Below, piece after piece: positions 38,168 to 46,308 of a stretch of 46,308 bases of DNA. Source of the DNA: Bacteroidales bacterium (GTDB lineage Bacteria > Bacteroidota > Bacteroidia > Bacteroidales > FEN-979); NCBI GenBank assembly GCA_025355465.1, contig JANXZO010000047.1:1-46308 (forward strand), in the 5' to 3' direction. The notes beneath the pieces were generated by a model. The model had not been told where the DNA came from. It saw only the letters and a program-made list of their open reading frames with translations, and did not search any database. The position numbers and the translations under genes are program-made. Position 1 is the first letter of the stretch, and the number at the start of each line of letters is the position of its first letter.

Positions 38168-38650
38168 ATGTCGGACATTAAATATTATACCCAGGAAGGC
38201 CTTGATAAGCTCAAGGACGAACTGTATCAGCTTGTTTCTGTTGAGCGGCCTTCAATTTCAAGACAGATTGCCGAGGCACGCGACAAAGGAGATTTGTCCG
38301 AAAATGCGGAGTACGCTGCTGCAAAAGAGGCCCAGTCGATGCTGGAACTCAAGATCTCCAAACTTCAGGAGGTTTTTGGCAATGCAAGGTTACTGGATGA
38401 GCGTAAGCTGGATATTACAAAGGTTCTGATATTTTCTACTGTTAAATTGAAAAATACGCAGAACGGTGCTGTTATGAGTTATACGCTGGTGCCCGAAAAT
38501 GAAGCAAATATCAAAGTCGGCAAACTTTCGGTAAGCTCACCCATTGCAAAAGGATTACTCGGGAAGAGCCTTGGAGATAAAGTAGAAATATCTATTCCGT
38601 CCGGTAGTATCGCCTTTGAGATTATTGAAATTTCCCGTTTAAACGCTTAA
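38168..38650 (+). CDS. greA: Transcript cleavage/elongation factor GreA
   Basis: The 160-residue protein has the two GreA domains: an N-terminal antiparallel coiled coil (about 1-75) with the tip motif D-K-G-D-L-S-E-N-A-E-Y, whose acidic residues enter the polymerase secondary channel, and a C-terminal FKBP-like domain with V-S-S-P-I-A-K-G-L-L-G and GDKVEISIPSG. It rescues backtracked RNA polymerase by stimulating RNA cleavage. It lies 3 bp upstream of the HIT-family gene, a frequent pairing in Bacteroidota as far as I recall. Confidence 0.96.
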   Translation: MSDIKYYTQEGLDKLKDELYQLVSVERPSISRQIAEARDKGDLSENAEYAAAKEAQSMLELKISKLQEVFGNARLLDERKLDITKVLIFSTVKLKNTQNGAVMSYTLVPENEANIKVGKLSVSSPIAKGLLGKSLGDKVEISIPSGSIAFEIIEISRLNA

Positions 38651-38653
38651 TCA

Positions 38654-39049
38654 ATGGCAACAATTTTCACACGGATCGTAGAAGGGGAGATTCCCTGTTA
38701 TAAAGTGGCGGAGAACGAAAATTACCTGGCGTTTCTCGATATTAACCCGTTGCAGGAAGGACATACCCTTGTTATCCCCAAAAAGGAGTTCAATTATATT
38801 TTCGATGTGGACGATGACCTCCATGCCGGCCTGTGGAACTTTGCCAAACAGGTGGCCAATGCCATTGAAAAGGTCGTTCCCTGCCAGCGGATTGGCGTGA
38901 CCGTGATCGGCCTTGAGGTTCCCCACGCCCACATCCACCTGATTCCGCTGAAAACAATGTATGATATGGATTTCCGGAAGCCCAAGCTGAAATTCACACC
39001 GGAACAGCTTGAAGCAACCGCCAAAAGGATTTCTGCGGAAATAGGATAG
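38654..39049 (+). CDS. HIT-family hydrolase
   Basis: The 131-residue protein has the histidine triad PHAHIHLIPL (His91, His93, His95) and the family's N-terminal FTRIVEGEIPCYKV, LAFLDINPLQEGHTLVIPK blocks. HIT proteins of this branch hydrolyse nucleoside phosphoramidates or adenylated compounds; the exact substrate cannot be told. It follows greA by 3 bp and converges on the PurF-type gene. Confidence 0.93.
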   Translation: MATIFTRIVEGEIPCYKVAENENYLAFLDINPLQEGHTLVIPKKEFNYIFDVDDDLHAGLWNFAKQVANAIEKVVPCQRIGVTVIGLEVPHAHIHLIPLKTMYDMDFRKPKLKFTPEQLEATAKRISAEIG

Positions 39050-39112
39050 CGAAATTGAGAAATGGGGAAGCGGCGAAAAAATCGTCAACAGTAGCTCGAA
39101 AGTAGTAAATCG

Positions 39113-41014
39113 TCAGTAAGCCCTTACGTTTCTTCCCTCAATGTAATTTATAAAAGCCCGGTTCACTACCTTGTTCCCTCCGGGTGTTGGGTAGTCCCCT
39201 GTAAAATACCAGTCGCCTGTATGTTTAGGGATTGCTTCATGCAGGTCATCAATCGTCTGGAAGAGAATGTGCACCTTCGCCTCACAGGAGGCCGGAGTGA
39301 GTAAGTCTGATATCTTTTCAGAGATTTTCTCATCCGTAAAGGGTTTGTAAATATCCTTCACATGGTTGATGATCTTTTCTTTTGGCAGTTTTTCCTGGGC
39401 TTTTGATTTAACATAAACCTCATTGATGATGTTTTCCTGATGGGTTTCCCTGAGGAGTTCAATGGCAGCCTTGAAGGCAATGAAATCGGTGATTTTGGCC
39501 ATGTCGATCCCGTAGCAGTCCGGATAGCGGATCTGCGGGGCAGAGGAGGCGATCACGATTTTTTTGGGTCCGAGCCTGTCAAGGATCCGGAGAATGCTCT
39601 GCTTTAATGTAGTACCACGAACAATGCTGTCGTCGAGTACCACGAGGTTGTCAATACCCCTTCGGATACTGCCGTAGGTAATGTCATAAACATGGGCTGC
39701 GAGGTCATCACGCTGGGAATCCTGTGTGATGAAAGTACGTAGCTTGACATCCTTTACCGCAACTTTCTCGGCCCTGGGTTTTAATTTTAAAATTTCTTTA
39801 AGGGTCTTGCTATTCAAAGATTTACCCGCTTCCAGTATCCGCTCTGCCTTGATTTTATCGCAAAATCTGTCAACCTCCTCTATCAATCCATAATAAGCAT
39901 CGATGGCCGTGTTGGGGATGTATGAAAAAACAGTGTTTTCAAGGTCATGGTCGATGCTTCTGAGGATGGCGGGTGTAAGGTTTTTACCCAGGTGCTTTCG
40001 CTCGCGGTAGATCTCCTTGTCGGTCCCCCTGGAAAAATAAATATGCTCAAAGGAACAGGACTTTTTAAGGGTTGGCTTGCTGAACTCCTTTTCGGAAACA
40101 CGACCATCTTTTTTGACGATCAGGGCATGTCCGGGTTTAAGTTCATGAATGCTGGCGAAGGTTACATTAAAGGCAGTCTGGATAACTGGCCGTTCTGAAG
40201 TTACAACCACTACTTCGTCATCCTGATAGTAATAGGCTGGCCGGATACCGGCAGGATCGCGCATCACAAAGGCATCTCCGTGGCCGAACATGCCGGCAAT
40301 AACATATCCTCCGTCCCACAACTTGGCCGACCGGCGTAGAATTTTCCGGACATTCAGATTTCTGGCAATCTCGAACGTGATAGCACGTTTGCCAAAACCT
40401 TTTTCCTTGAATTTCTGATAAAGCTCTTCATTTTCTTCATCCAGAAAATGGCCCATCTTCTCAAGTATTGTAATGGTATCGCTCGTTTCAACAGGATATT
40501 GACCGAGGTCGATGAGTTTTTCAAACAGCTCATCAACATTGGTAAGGTTAAAGTTCCCGGCAAGGACGATATTTTTAGTCATCCAGTTGTTTTCGCGAAC
40601 AAAAGGATGGATGGAGAGAAGGCTATTCTTGCCAAAGGTTCCGTAACGAAGATGACCCAGGTAGAGTTCTCCCAGCATTTCTACGTTGGACTTCAGCCAT
40701 TGAACGTCGTTGAAGCGGCCCGGGGTCCTCTCCTCAATTTCTTTAAGTCCTTTCCCGACTTTCCCGAAAATTTCCTGAAGCGCATTTCCGGCATTGGACC
40801 GAACTCTGTTTATAAACCTTGTTCCCGGCTCAAGATCGAACTTTATGGTCGCAATACCGGCTCCATCCTGTCCGCGGTTATGCTGCTTCTGCATGAGAAG
40901 GTGCAACTTATTAAGTCCGTAAAAGGCGGTACCGTATTTTGCGAGATAGTATTCAAGCGGTTTGAGAAGCCGCACCATGGCGATACCGCATTCATGTTGA
41001 ATTACATCGCTCAT
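39113..41014 (-). CDS. PurF-type amidophosphoribosyltransferase, long Bacteroidota form
   Basis: The 633-residue protein has an N-terminal class II glutamine amidotransferase domain: Cys9 in HECGIAMV is the expected nucleophile after removal of a short propeptide, followed by QKQHNRGQDGAGI. It also has a C-terminal phosphoribosyltransferase domain with the PRPP loop VVLDDSIVRGTT (about 457-468). CSFEHIYFSRGTD and PDCYGIDMAK match PurF blocks. It is over 100 residues longer than ordinary PurF, with extra sequence between and after the domains. The standard role is the first step of purine synthesis. Because Bacteroidota often carry a second, standard-length PurF, this one may be a paralogue; that cannot be decided here. 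Divergent from mnmH. Confidence 0.85.
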   Translation of the reverse strand: MSDVIQHECGIAMVRLLKPLEYYLAKYGTAFYGLNKLHLLMQKQHNRGQDGAGIATIKFDLEPGTRFINRVRSNAGNALQEIFGKVGKGLKEIEERTPGRFNDVQWLKSNVEMLGELYLGHLRYGTFGKNSLLSIHPFVRENNWMTKNIVLAGNFNLTNVDELFEKLIDLGQYPVETSDTITILEKMGHFLDEENEELYQKFKEKGFGKRAITFEIARNLNVRKILRRSAKLWDGGYVIAGMFGHGDAFVMRDPAGIRPAYYYQDDEVVVVTSERPVIQTAFNVTFASIHELKPGHALIVKKDGRVSEKEFSKPTLKKSCSFEHIYFSRGTDKEIYRERKHLGKNLTPAILRSIDHDLENTVFSYIPNTAIDAYYGLIEEVDRFCDKIKAERILEAGKSLNSKTLKEILKLKPRAEKVAVKDVKLRTFITQDSQRDDLAAHVYDITYGSIRRGIDNLVVLDDSIVRGTTLKQSILRILDRLGPKKIVIASSAPQIRYPDCYGIDMAKITDFIAFKAAIELLRETHQENIINEVYVKSKAQEKLPKEKIINHVKDIYKPFTDEKISEKISDLLTPASCEAKVHILFQTIDDLHEAIPKHTGDWYFTGDYPTPGGNKVVNRAFINYIEGRNVRAY

Positions 41015-41035
41015 TTCAAAGGTCTAAATGGGCTT

Positions 41036-41043
41036 CAAAGTTA
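41036..41043 (-). promoter_or_regulatory. -7 box of the PurF-type gene
   Basis: Read leftward, TAACTTTG fits TAnnTTTG and lies about 22 bases before the ATG at 41014. No clear -33 element is seen. Confidence 0.4.
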
Positions 41044-41089
41044 CAAATTATTTGGGATTGGCCGACACCTTGATTATTACAGAAAAGCC

Positions 41090-41120
41090 TTGTTTCGATG
41101 GTCAAACCAAACTAATTTTG
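41090..41120 (+). promoter_or_regulatory. Promoter of the selenium operon
   Basis: TTG (41090-41092), a 20-base spacer and TAATTTTG (41113-41120) fit the Bacteroidota consensus. The ATG at 41130 follows almost at once, so the mRNA would be nearly leaderless. This supports that start for mnmH. Confidence 0.55.
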
Positions 41121-41129
41121 ACAACCAGT

Positions 41130-42197
41130 ATGAAACGACCCTTGATTAACCCGGTAGCCCCCGACTACTTTCTGGAACAATCTGAATTCACCCCGGTGGT
41201 TGATGTAAGGGCTCCGGTTGAATTTAACCGCGGGCATATTCCGGGCGCTGTGAACATACCGTTGTTCGACGACCGGAGTCGTGCGGCCGTGGGAACGGTT
41301 TATCGCAACGAAGGGCATGATGCTGCGGTTGCCCTTGGCTACGGGATTGCAAACCCCAGGCGGCAGCATTATCTGGAAACTCTCGCGAACAATGTGGCAG
41401 GCAGTGACATTCTGTTGCATTGCTGGCGAGGCGGAATGCGGAGTGCTGAAATGGCCAGACTTTTCAGTGAGTCGGGGTATACCGTGCAGGTACTTTCAGG
41501 TGGATATAAGGCTTACCGGAGGTATATCCGGCAGGAACTGGGGCGGCCTGCAGATGTTTTCGTCCTGGGAGGTTTAACCGGCAGCGGAAAAACTGAATTG
41601 CTGACACTCCTTAAACACAAAGGCGAACAGGTCATCGACCTGGAACAGCTTGCATGTCATAAAGGATCTGTTTTTGGCGCACTGGGACAGATGCCGCAGC
41701 CAACGAATGAACAGTTCGAAAATGATCTCTACCTTGCTTGGTCGCAACTTGATCTCAGCCGTCCGGTCTGGATTGAAGATGAAAGCCGGATGATCGGCAC
41801 CATCACGCTGCCCGACCCGGTTATTTCGCACCTTAACGGGGGAACTCTTGTAACTGTGGAACTTGAATTTTCACGCAGAATTGAACGACTTGTGTCAGAA
41901 TATGCCCGGTTCGGCAGGACCCAACTCGCTGAGGCCATTTGCAAGATAAGCGAAAGGTTGGGAGGCACCCATACGAATGCGGCGTTGGCGGCGCTTGAGA
42001 AGGGATTGTATGATGAGGTTGCCGGGATCATGCTGGCTTATTATGATAAAGCCTACCGGCATTCCATGAGCCGGCGAAACCCTGCGAAAATTGTTTCCGT
42101 CGGTCCTCTTGATGGGAAAAATGAAGACAACGTTGTCAGAATTTGTGAATCTGCTTATAAACATTTGAAAAATGGATCCGATCTACCTCGATTTTAA
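41130..42197 (+). CDS. mnmH: tRNA 2-selenouridine synthase
   Basis: The 355-residue protein (also called SelU or YbbB) has an N-terminal rhodanese domain with the catalytic Cys in LLHCWRGGMRS (about residue 97) and a C-terminal P-loop domain with GGLTGSGKTE (about 148-157). It replaces the sulfur of 2-thiouridine at tRNA wobble position 34 by selenium from selenophosphate, through a geranylated intermediate. I start at the ATG at 41130 because the preceding bases contain a consensus promoter and the family starts about here. Its last 26 bases overlap the start of the next gene, whose SelD half makes selenophosphate, so substrate and consumer are translationally coupled. Confidence 0.95.
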   Translation: MKRPLINPVAPDYFLEQSEFTPVVDVRAPVEFNRGHIPGAVNIPLFDDRSRAAVGTVYRNEGHDAAVALGYGIANPRRQHYLETLANNVAGSDILLHCWRGGMRSAEMARLFSESGYTVQVLSGGYKAYRRYIRQELGRPADVFVLGGLTGSGKTELLTLLKHKGEQVIDLEQLACHKGSVFGALGQMPQPTNEQFENDLYLAWSQLDLSRPVWIEDESRMIGTITLPDPVISHLNGGTLVTVELEFSRRIERLVSEYARFGRTQLAEAICKISERLGGTHTNAALAALEKGLYDEVAGIMLAYYDKAYRHSMSRRNPAKIVSVGPLDGKNEDNVVRICESAYKHLKNGSDLPRF

Positions 42198-44388
42198 CGC
42201 CACAACCCCTATTGATCCTGGTGTTGCTGAAGTCATGCGCCCTTTTCTTGACCTGGCTTTCGGAAACCCGAGCAGTTTGCATAAGTTTGGCGTCGAGGCG
42301 AAACTAGCCGTCGAAAAGGCACGCAAACAGGTGGCCATCCTGCTGAATGCCTTCCCGGATGAAATTATTTTCACCAGTGGCGGCAGTGAGTCGAACAACA
42401 TGGCCATTAAAGGTGCTGCCTTTGCACTTCGTGAGCAGGGAAACCATATCATCACTTCGACGGTTGAACACCCGGCAGTGACCGAGGTCTGCCGCTACCT
42501 GCAAGGTGTTGGTTTCCGAATTACATGGTTGCCGGTGGATGCCTTTGGAAGAGTGAACCCGGCAGATGTGGAATCGGCACTGACAAAGGAGACCATCCTG
42601 ATATCAGTAATGCATGCCAATAATGAGACAGGTACAATCCAGCCTGTGCAGGAAATCGGGGCCCTCGCCCGGAAGCACAATATACTTTTTCATTCGGATG
42701 CTGCCCAGTCGGTGGGTAAAATTCAGGTTGATGTTAAGGAGATGCAGACCGACCTGCTTTCGGTCGCCGGACACAAATTTTATGCCCCCAAAGGAGTTGG
42801 TGTGCTGTATGTTAAGCGAGGTGTCAAACTTGAAAAGCTCATTCACGGTGCCGACCATGAATCAAACCTCAGGGCGGGAACCGAAAATGTGATGCAGATT
42901 GCAGGACTCGGAGCCGCAGCCGAACTTGCTATGCATTACTTGTCGCAGGCCACCGTAGCCCCGGGTTCTATTTCTGGACAAATGAAAAAATGCCGCGACA
43001 TGTTGCAGGAAGGGCTCATGAACGATATCCCTGAAATCCGCCTTAACGGGCATCCGGAAGAGCGTTTGCCAAATACGGTTAGCCTTGGTTTTCCAGGGGT
43101 AGAAGCAGCGCTCCTGCTGCAGGAGATCAAGGGTGTTGCAGCTTCGGCGGGTGCCGCCTGTCATACCGAGGATGCTGAAATATCAGGCGTTCTGAAAGCC
43201 ATGAACGTCCCGGAAGCGTATGCGATCGGAACGGTAAGGTTTTCGACAGGCCGCACGACTACCGAAGAGGAAATTTTGCGGGCCATACCGATGATTTCGG
43301 AGGCATACCGAAGGCTGACAGGGGATGCTGCTTTTGAAGGAATTCCAGAACACCCCGATGTCAGGCTTACGGAATATACACATGCCCTTGGGTGTGCCTG
43401 CAAGATCAGACCCCAGCTGCTTGATAGAATTCTTCAGGAGCTTCCTGCGGGATCGGATCCCGACGTATTGGTGGGTTTTGAAACGGCGGATGATGCGGCT
43501 GTTTACAGGCTGGATGCTGAGCGTGCAATAGTACAGACAGTGGACTTCATTCCGCCTGTGGTGGATGATCCCTATGCTTACGGCGCCATCGCAGCGGCAA
43601 ATGCCCTGAGTGATGTATATGCCATGGGCGGGAAACCTTTGTTTGCACTGAGTATCGTGGGGTTTCCCGATAAAAAACTTCCCATCGGGGTACTGCATCG
43701 AATCCTTAAAGGAGCAAATGACAAGGTGGCGGAGGCGGGGATAAGGATCATCGGTGGACACAGTGTCGAGGACAGTGAACCGAAATTCGGACTCGTTGTC
43801 ACCGGGATGGTTCATCCTGGAAAGATCCTTCGCAATTCGGAGGCTAAACCAGGAGATATGCTGGTATTGACCAAACCAATCGGAACCGGGATCATTACTA
43901 CTGCTATAAAGCGTGGACTGGCCGATGAAAAAACCAAAAATACGGTGATGGAGATCATGGCCGGGTTGAACCGAAAGCCGGGAGAGATTATGCTTGACTT
44001 TGCCGTGAATGCTTGTACCGATGTAACCGGATTTGGGTTACTTGGTCACCTTCGTGAAATGGTGAAAGGAGGGGGCGTGTCTGCGGAACTTTTTTCGGAT
44101 AAAATCCCGTTTATTTCTGAAGCCTGGGGTTACGCTGCTGCAGGCGCCATTCCGGGAGGGACCAGAAACAACATGCTATATGTGGCCGACATTATACGAT
44201 GGGGTGGAAGTATCCCCGAATTGATGAAGGTATTGCTGTCGGATGCCCAGACATCCGGCGGATTGTTAATCTCCATTCCTGAAAAGGATGCTATGAATAT
44301 GGTTACTGCAATGCACGATGCCGGCATCAGTTATGCCTCCATCATTGGGAAAATATCGGATGGAGAACCGTTGATCCGCGTGAATTAG
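42172..44388 (+). CDS. selD: Fusion of selenocysteine-lyase-like cysteine desulfurase and SelD
   Basis: This 738-residue protein has two enzymes in one chain. Residues 1 to about 385 are a PLP-dependent NifS/IscS-class desulfurase: IYLDFNATTPIDP, EHPAV, HANNETGTIQP, the PLP lysine in GHKFYAPKG (about 202) and the active Cys in SAGAACHTED (about 329). That last block resembles the GAACH site of eukaryotic selenocysteine lyase. Residues from about 395 to the end are selenophosphate synthetase: LTEYTHALGCACKI (catalytic Cys and Lys about 407-410), ADDAAVY, ANALSDVYAMGG, GGHSVEDSEPKFG and TDVTGFGLLGH. The joint reaction would free selenium from a seleno-amino acid and phosphorylate it. SelD here uses Cys, not Sec. 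No SelA or SelB is in the window. Confidence 0.95.
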   Translation: MDPIYLDFNATTPIDPGVAEVMRPFLDLAFGNPSSLHKFGVEAKLAVEKARKQVAILLNAFPDEIIFTSGGSESNNMAIKGAAFALREQGNHIITSTVEHPAVTEVCRYLQGVGFRITWLPVDAFGRVNPADVESALTKETILISVMHANNETGTIQPVQEIGALARKHNILFHSDAAQSVGKIQVDVKEMQTDLLSVAGHKFYAPKGVGVLYVKRGVKLEKLIHGADHESNLRAGTENVMQIAGLGAAAELAMHYLSQATVAPGSISGQMKKCRDMLQEGLMNDIPEIRLNGHPEERLPNTVSLGFPGVEAALLLQEIKGVAASAGAACHTEDAEISGVLKAMNVPEAYAIGTVRFSTGRTTTEEEILRAIPMISEAYRRLTGDAAFEGIPEHPDVRLTEYTHALGCACKIRPQLLDRILQELPAGSDPDVLVGFETADDAAVYRLDAERAIVQTVDFIPPVVDDPYAYGAIAAANALSDVYAMGGKPLFALSIVGFPDKKLPIGVLHRILKGANDKVAEAGIRIIGGHSVEDSEPKFGLVVTGMVHPGKILRNSEAKPGDMLVLTKPIGTGIITTAIKRGLADEKTKNTVMEIMAGLNRKPGEIMLDFAVNACTDVTGFGLLGHLREMVKGGGVSAELFSDKIPFISEAWGYAAAGAIPGGTRNNMLYVADIIRWGGSIPELMKVLLSDAQTSGGLLISIPEKDAMNMVTAMHDAGISYASIIGKISDGEPLIRVN

Positions 44389-44424
44389 AGATGCCTTCGA
44401 TGGGTCTCTTCTTGCAAAGCATCC

Positions 44425-46200
44425 TTATTTTAATCCGGATATCACTGCACGGTCGTATATTTTTCCAATAGGATAAATTTTTAAGCGACTGTCGACATAA
44501 GGCGATTTGTCGTAAAACCAATTCAAGATATCCCGCGAATTTTTGGCGAAGGCCGTATCCGATGCTCTCTTTTTCTCAAATTCTTCCTTCAGGGCAGGAT
44601 CGGCGGCCAGCATATCAAGTGCCATCTTCTCAATAACGTAAGATTCCCCATACTCCTTCTGCTCAAAGGTGGCATCGAAAAATCCCCAGTAAACGTATGA
44701 TCCGTTGCCCTTTGGTTCCAAAATGTGAGGGATTATGCGGCCTGCCGGCTGCATGGTCTCAACAATCACCGATCCTGCCGGGAACCATTGCTCCTCGGTA
44801 ACCGCTTCAGTTTCGATATTTGTCATGGGATGTCGGCCCTCGTACGGGCTTGCCTGCCATTTCGGATTTTTAAACCGGTATGTCTCAATCTTCAATGTGA
44901 CCGGTTTTTCGATCGTCTTCAGCCGGATACCGTGAAGCCTGAGTTTATCAATAACATCCTTCCATTGGGCAGGAATGACATATGCATAAGGCAACCGGAT
45001 TGTTTCAGTCGGGCGGGTTTTGCAGAAATAGGGAAGTTTGAAGGTGACCGGTGTTTTACTGTATTTAAACCAGTTGCCCCCACTCAGATCGCTCTTGTCG
45101 GTACGATACTCTATCCCCAGAAAATCCACCATGGTACTGTCGTTCATCAGGGTTTCGAATTGAAGCGGAAAGCGGCTGGTGAGAAATGATTCGCCGCACA
45201 AGGATTCATCGGCTTTTGAGACCAGCGTTCGAAGTGCAGACGATTCTTTGCCAAGGATTTCGAGGGTAGTTATAAAGCACTCATAGGTGGCATCAACCCG
45301 CTGTTTATATGGTTTTAGCATGTGCGTCTCAATAAGCAGGCCGGGTCGGTTTCTTAATGCTGCATATCCCTGAGAAAGCATCGGAGGAGCAACCTCGGTG
45401 ATGAGGCCACTGCGGGGATCATGCCAGTTACGGAAATCCACGTAGGGGAAAACCGGAAAACCACCGGCATTCATGTGTTCTTTGAATACAGGGATAAAGC
45501 GGTTACGCGACCAGCTGGTGAGATTCTCGTCCATATCTCCGAAAATCTCCATCTGGTAAGTTAAAACGTATTGGTAATCTGCCCCATCTGTAGTATGGGC
45601 ATCGATGAAAAAGTCGGGCATCCATCTGTTGAACAGCCGGAGCCAGCATTGCATCTCCGGGGCATCGGCTTTGAGGTAGTCGCGGTTCAGGTTGAGGTTG
45701 TTTGCAGTGACACGCCAGCCCATCTCCCGGGGACCATTCTGGTTTATCCGGTTGTAGGCTCCGAAACGCTCATGCCCATCAACATTAAAAATTGGAATGA
45801 AGAGGATCGACACGTTCTGCAAAAGATCTGGATTTTTGCTCATTGCCAGGTCGCGAAACAGCATTAACCCAGCGTCTTTTCCTTCGCATTCACCCGCATG
45901 AATGCATGCCTGGATGAGCAGAATGGTTCTTCCGGAAGCACGGATCGCCTCAGGCTCCGTTAAACCATCCCTGTCGAGGATCAGCAAAGGGAGGTCGCGG
46001 CCCTGCGGACTGGTACCGAAAGCGGTATAAGTAACGAAAGCGGAGGCATCGGCCAGTCGCTTACAATAGTTGATGGTTTCCTCGTATCGCGGGGTGTCAG
46101 TAAATCCTGACTTCTCGTAGGTGGTTTGCCAGTCGGTATTCTGTGCAAAGCAAACCGCCGAAATAAGGAATGCCGGCAGAAGGGTTAAATATTTTATCAT
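44425..46200 (-). CDS. Secreted M14-family zinc carboxypeptidase-like protein
   Basis: The 591-residue protein has a signal peptide (MIKYLTLLPAFLISAVCFA-Q). The M14 zinc ligands are visible: His101-x-x-Glu104 in HAGECEG and His202 in DAHTTDG. An Arg in NLNLNRDY (173) takes part in substrate binding. The catalytic glutamate is probably in GLLIETHML further on, but I am less sure. The C-terminal 200 residues form an extra domain of unknown function, usual for this Bacteroidota subgroup. Members are thought to trim peptides in the periplasm or outside. The stop lies 36 bp from the convergent fusion gene. Upstream, an apparent insertion element starts about 10 bp from the ATG. Confidence 0.88.
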   Translation of the reverse strand: MIKYLTLLPAFLISAVCFAQNTDWQTTYEKSGFTDTPRYEETINYCKRLADASAFVTYTAFGTSPQGRDLPLLILDRDGLTEPEAIRASGRTILLIQACIHAGECEGKDAGLMLFRDLAMSKNPDLLQNVSILFIPIFNVDGHERFGAYNRINQNGPREMGWRVTANNLNLNRDYLKADAPEMQCWLRLFNRWMPDFFIDAHTTDGADYQYVLTYQMEIFGDMDENLTSWSRNRFIPVFKEHMNAGGFPVFPYVDFRNWHDPRSGLITEVAPPMLSQGYAALRNRPGLLIETHMLKPYKQRVDATYECFITTLEILGKESSALRTLVSKADESLCGESFLTSRFPLQFETLMNDSTMVDFLGIEYRTDKSDLSGGNWFKYSKTPVTFKLPYFCKTRPTETIRLPYAYVIPAQWKDVIDKLRLHGIRLKTIEKPVTLKIETYRFKNPKWQASPYEGRHPMTNIETEAVTEEQWFPAGSVIVETMQPAGRIIPHILEPKGNGSYVYWGFFDATFEQKEYGESYVIEKMALDMLAADPALKEEFEKKRASDTAFAKNSRDILNWFYDKSPYVDSRLKIYPIGKIYDRAVISGLK

Positions 46201-46210
46201 GAGGGAGGCC

Positions 46211-46308
46211 TAGTGTCACGTCACAATTAATATGACGTAATTAATATAATTTCGTATCTTAGCCGAAAAAAGGCTATGACTACATATAAGGTTACTCTTA
46301 CAAAGGAA
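46211..46308 (+). mobile_element. Probable left end of an IS630-type insertion element (partial)
   Basis: From a TA at 46211 the sequence TAGTGTCACGTCAC starts a stretch with short palindromes (TGACGTAATTAATAT and relatives) that looks like an IS terminus. A transposase-like frame follows 65 bp later. The element runs off the window, so the second end and target duplication cannot be checked. The family is inferred from the TA edge and the protein start. Confidence 0.45.
46276..46308 (+). CDS. Start of a putative IS630-family transposase (partial)
   Basis: Only the first eleven codons are present (MTTYKVTLTKE). Bacteroidota IS630-family transposases commonly begin with a Y-x-V-x-L-T-x-E-E pattern, which this fits. 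A short hairpin AGCC-N7-GGCT immediately precedes the ATG. The call rests on little sequence. Confidence 0.45.
   Translation, partial: MTTYKVTLTKE

Noticed and set aside
43380-43410. Selenocysteine codon in SelD
   Set aside because: The active-site position is a plain Cys (TGT) and no in-frame TGA occurs, so no Sec insertion is implied.

Overview
The window looks like a chromosome segment of a Bacteroidota bacterium, most likely of the Bacteroidales/Lentimicrobium type. The signs are: a giant surface protein ending in a type IX secretion (T9SS) sorting domain, a PorV/PorQ-like barrel, a large TonB-dependent receptor with a carboxypeptidase-regulatory-like plug domain, many -7 boxes of the Bacteroidota form TAnnTTTG (some with a TTG/TTTG about 19-20 bases upstream), and few Shine-Dalgarno sequences. 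No species is assigned.

Left part (1 to about 8,790) is accessory DNA, more AT-rich than the rest. It holds small unknown genes, a secreted six-repeat 'beta-flower'-like protein, a lipoprotein, a DUF2130 coiled-coil protein, and a leftward cluster of small genes of the kind carried by Bacteroidota conjugative elements. That cluster is headed by a RadC/JAMM protein and includes one small gene broken by an in-frame stop. A divergent XRE regulator and a tyrosine recombinase follow. The recombinase lies beside a tRNA-Thr(CGU), but the tRNA 3' end points away from it.

Centre-left (8,890 to 18,045) is devoted to secreted proteins. A roughly 2,710-residue modular T9SS adhesin-like protein is split by a one-base deficit in a run of nine G near its N terminus (phase variation or sequencing error). 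Next is a small secreted protein with four LAP-x-x-P-x-E-A-D-F type repeats. It has its own terminator and, upstream, three direct repeats at exactly 21-bp spacing.

Centre (18,161 to 27,972) is a leftward run: phosphopantetheinyl transferase, metH, metF, a GGGP synthase/PcrB-family prenyltransferase and a DPP IV-like S9 peptidase. ahcY is divergent from it. MetH, MetF and AhcY together form most of the activated methyl cycle.

Right (27,969 to 46,308): a degenerate Rieske-like lipoprotein and a small lipoprotein; a three-gene outer-membrane cassette (TonB-dependent receptor, 1,406-residue exported protein, PorV/PorQ-like protein) closed by a terminator; greA and a HIT-family gene; a PurF-type amidotransferase; and divergent from it a selenium operon, mnmH/selU followed by a fusion of a selenocysteine-lyase-like cysteine desulfurase to selenophosphate synthetase (SelD). 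A secreted M14 carboxypeptidase follows. The window ends in what is probably the left end of an IS630-type element inserted about 10 bp upstream of that peptidase gene.
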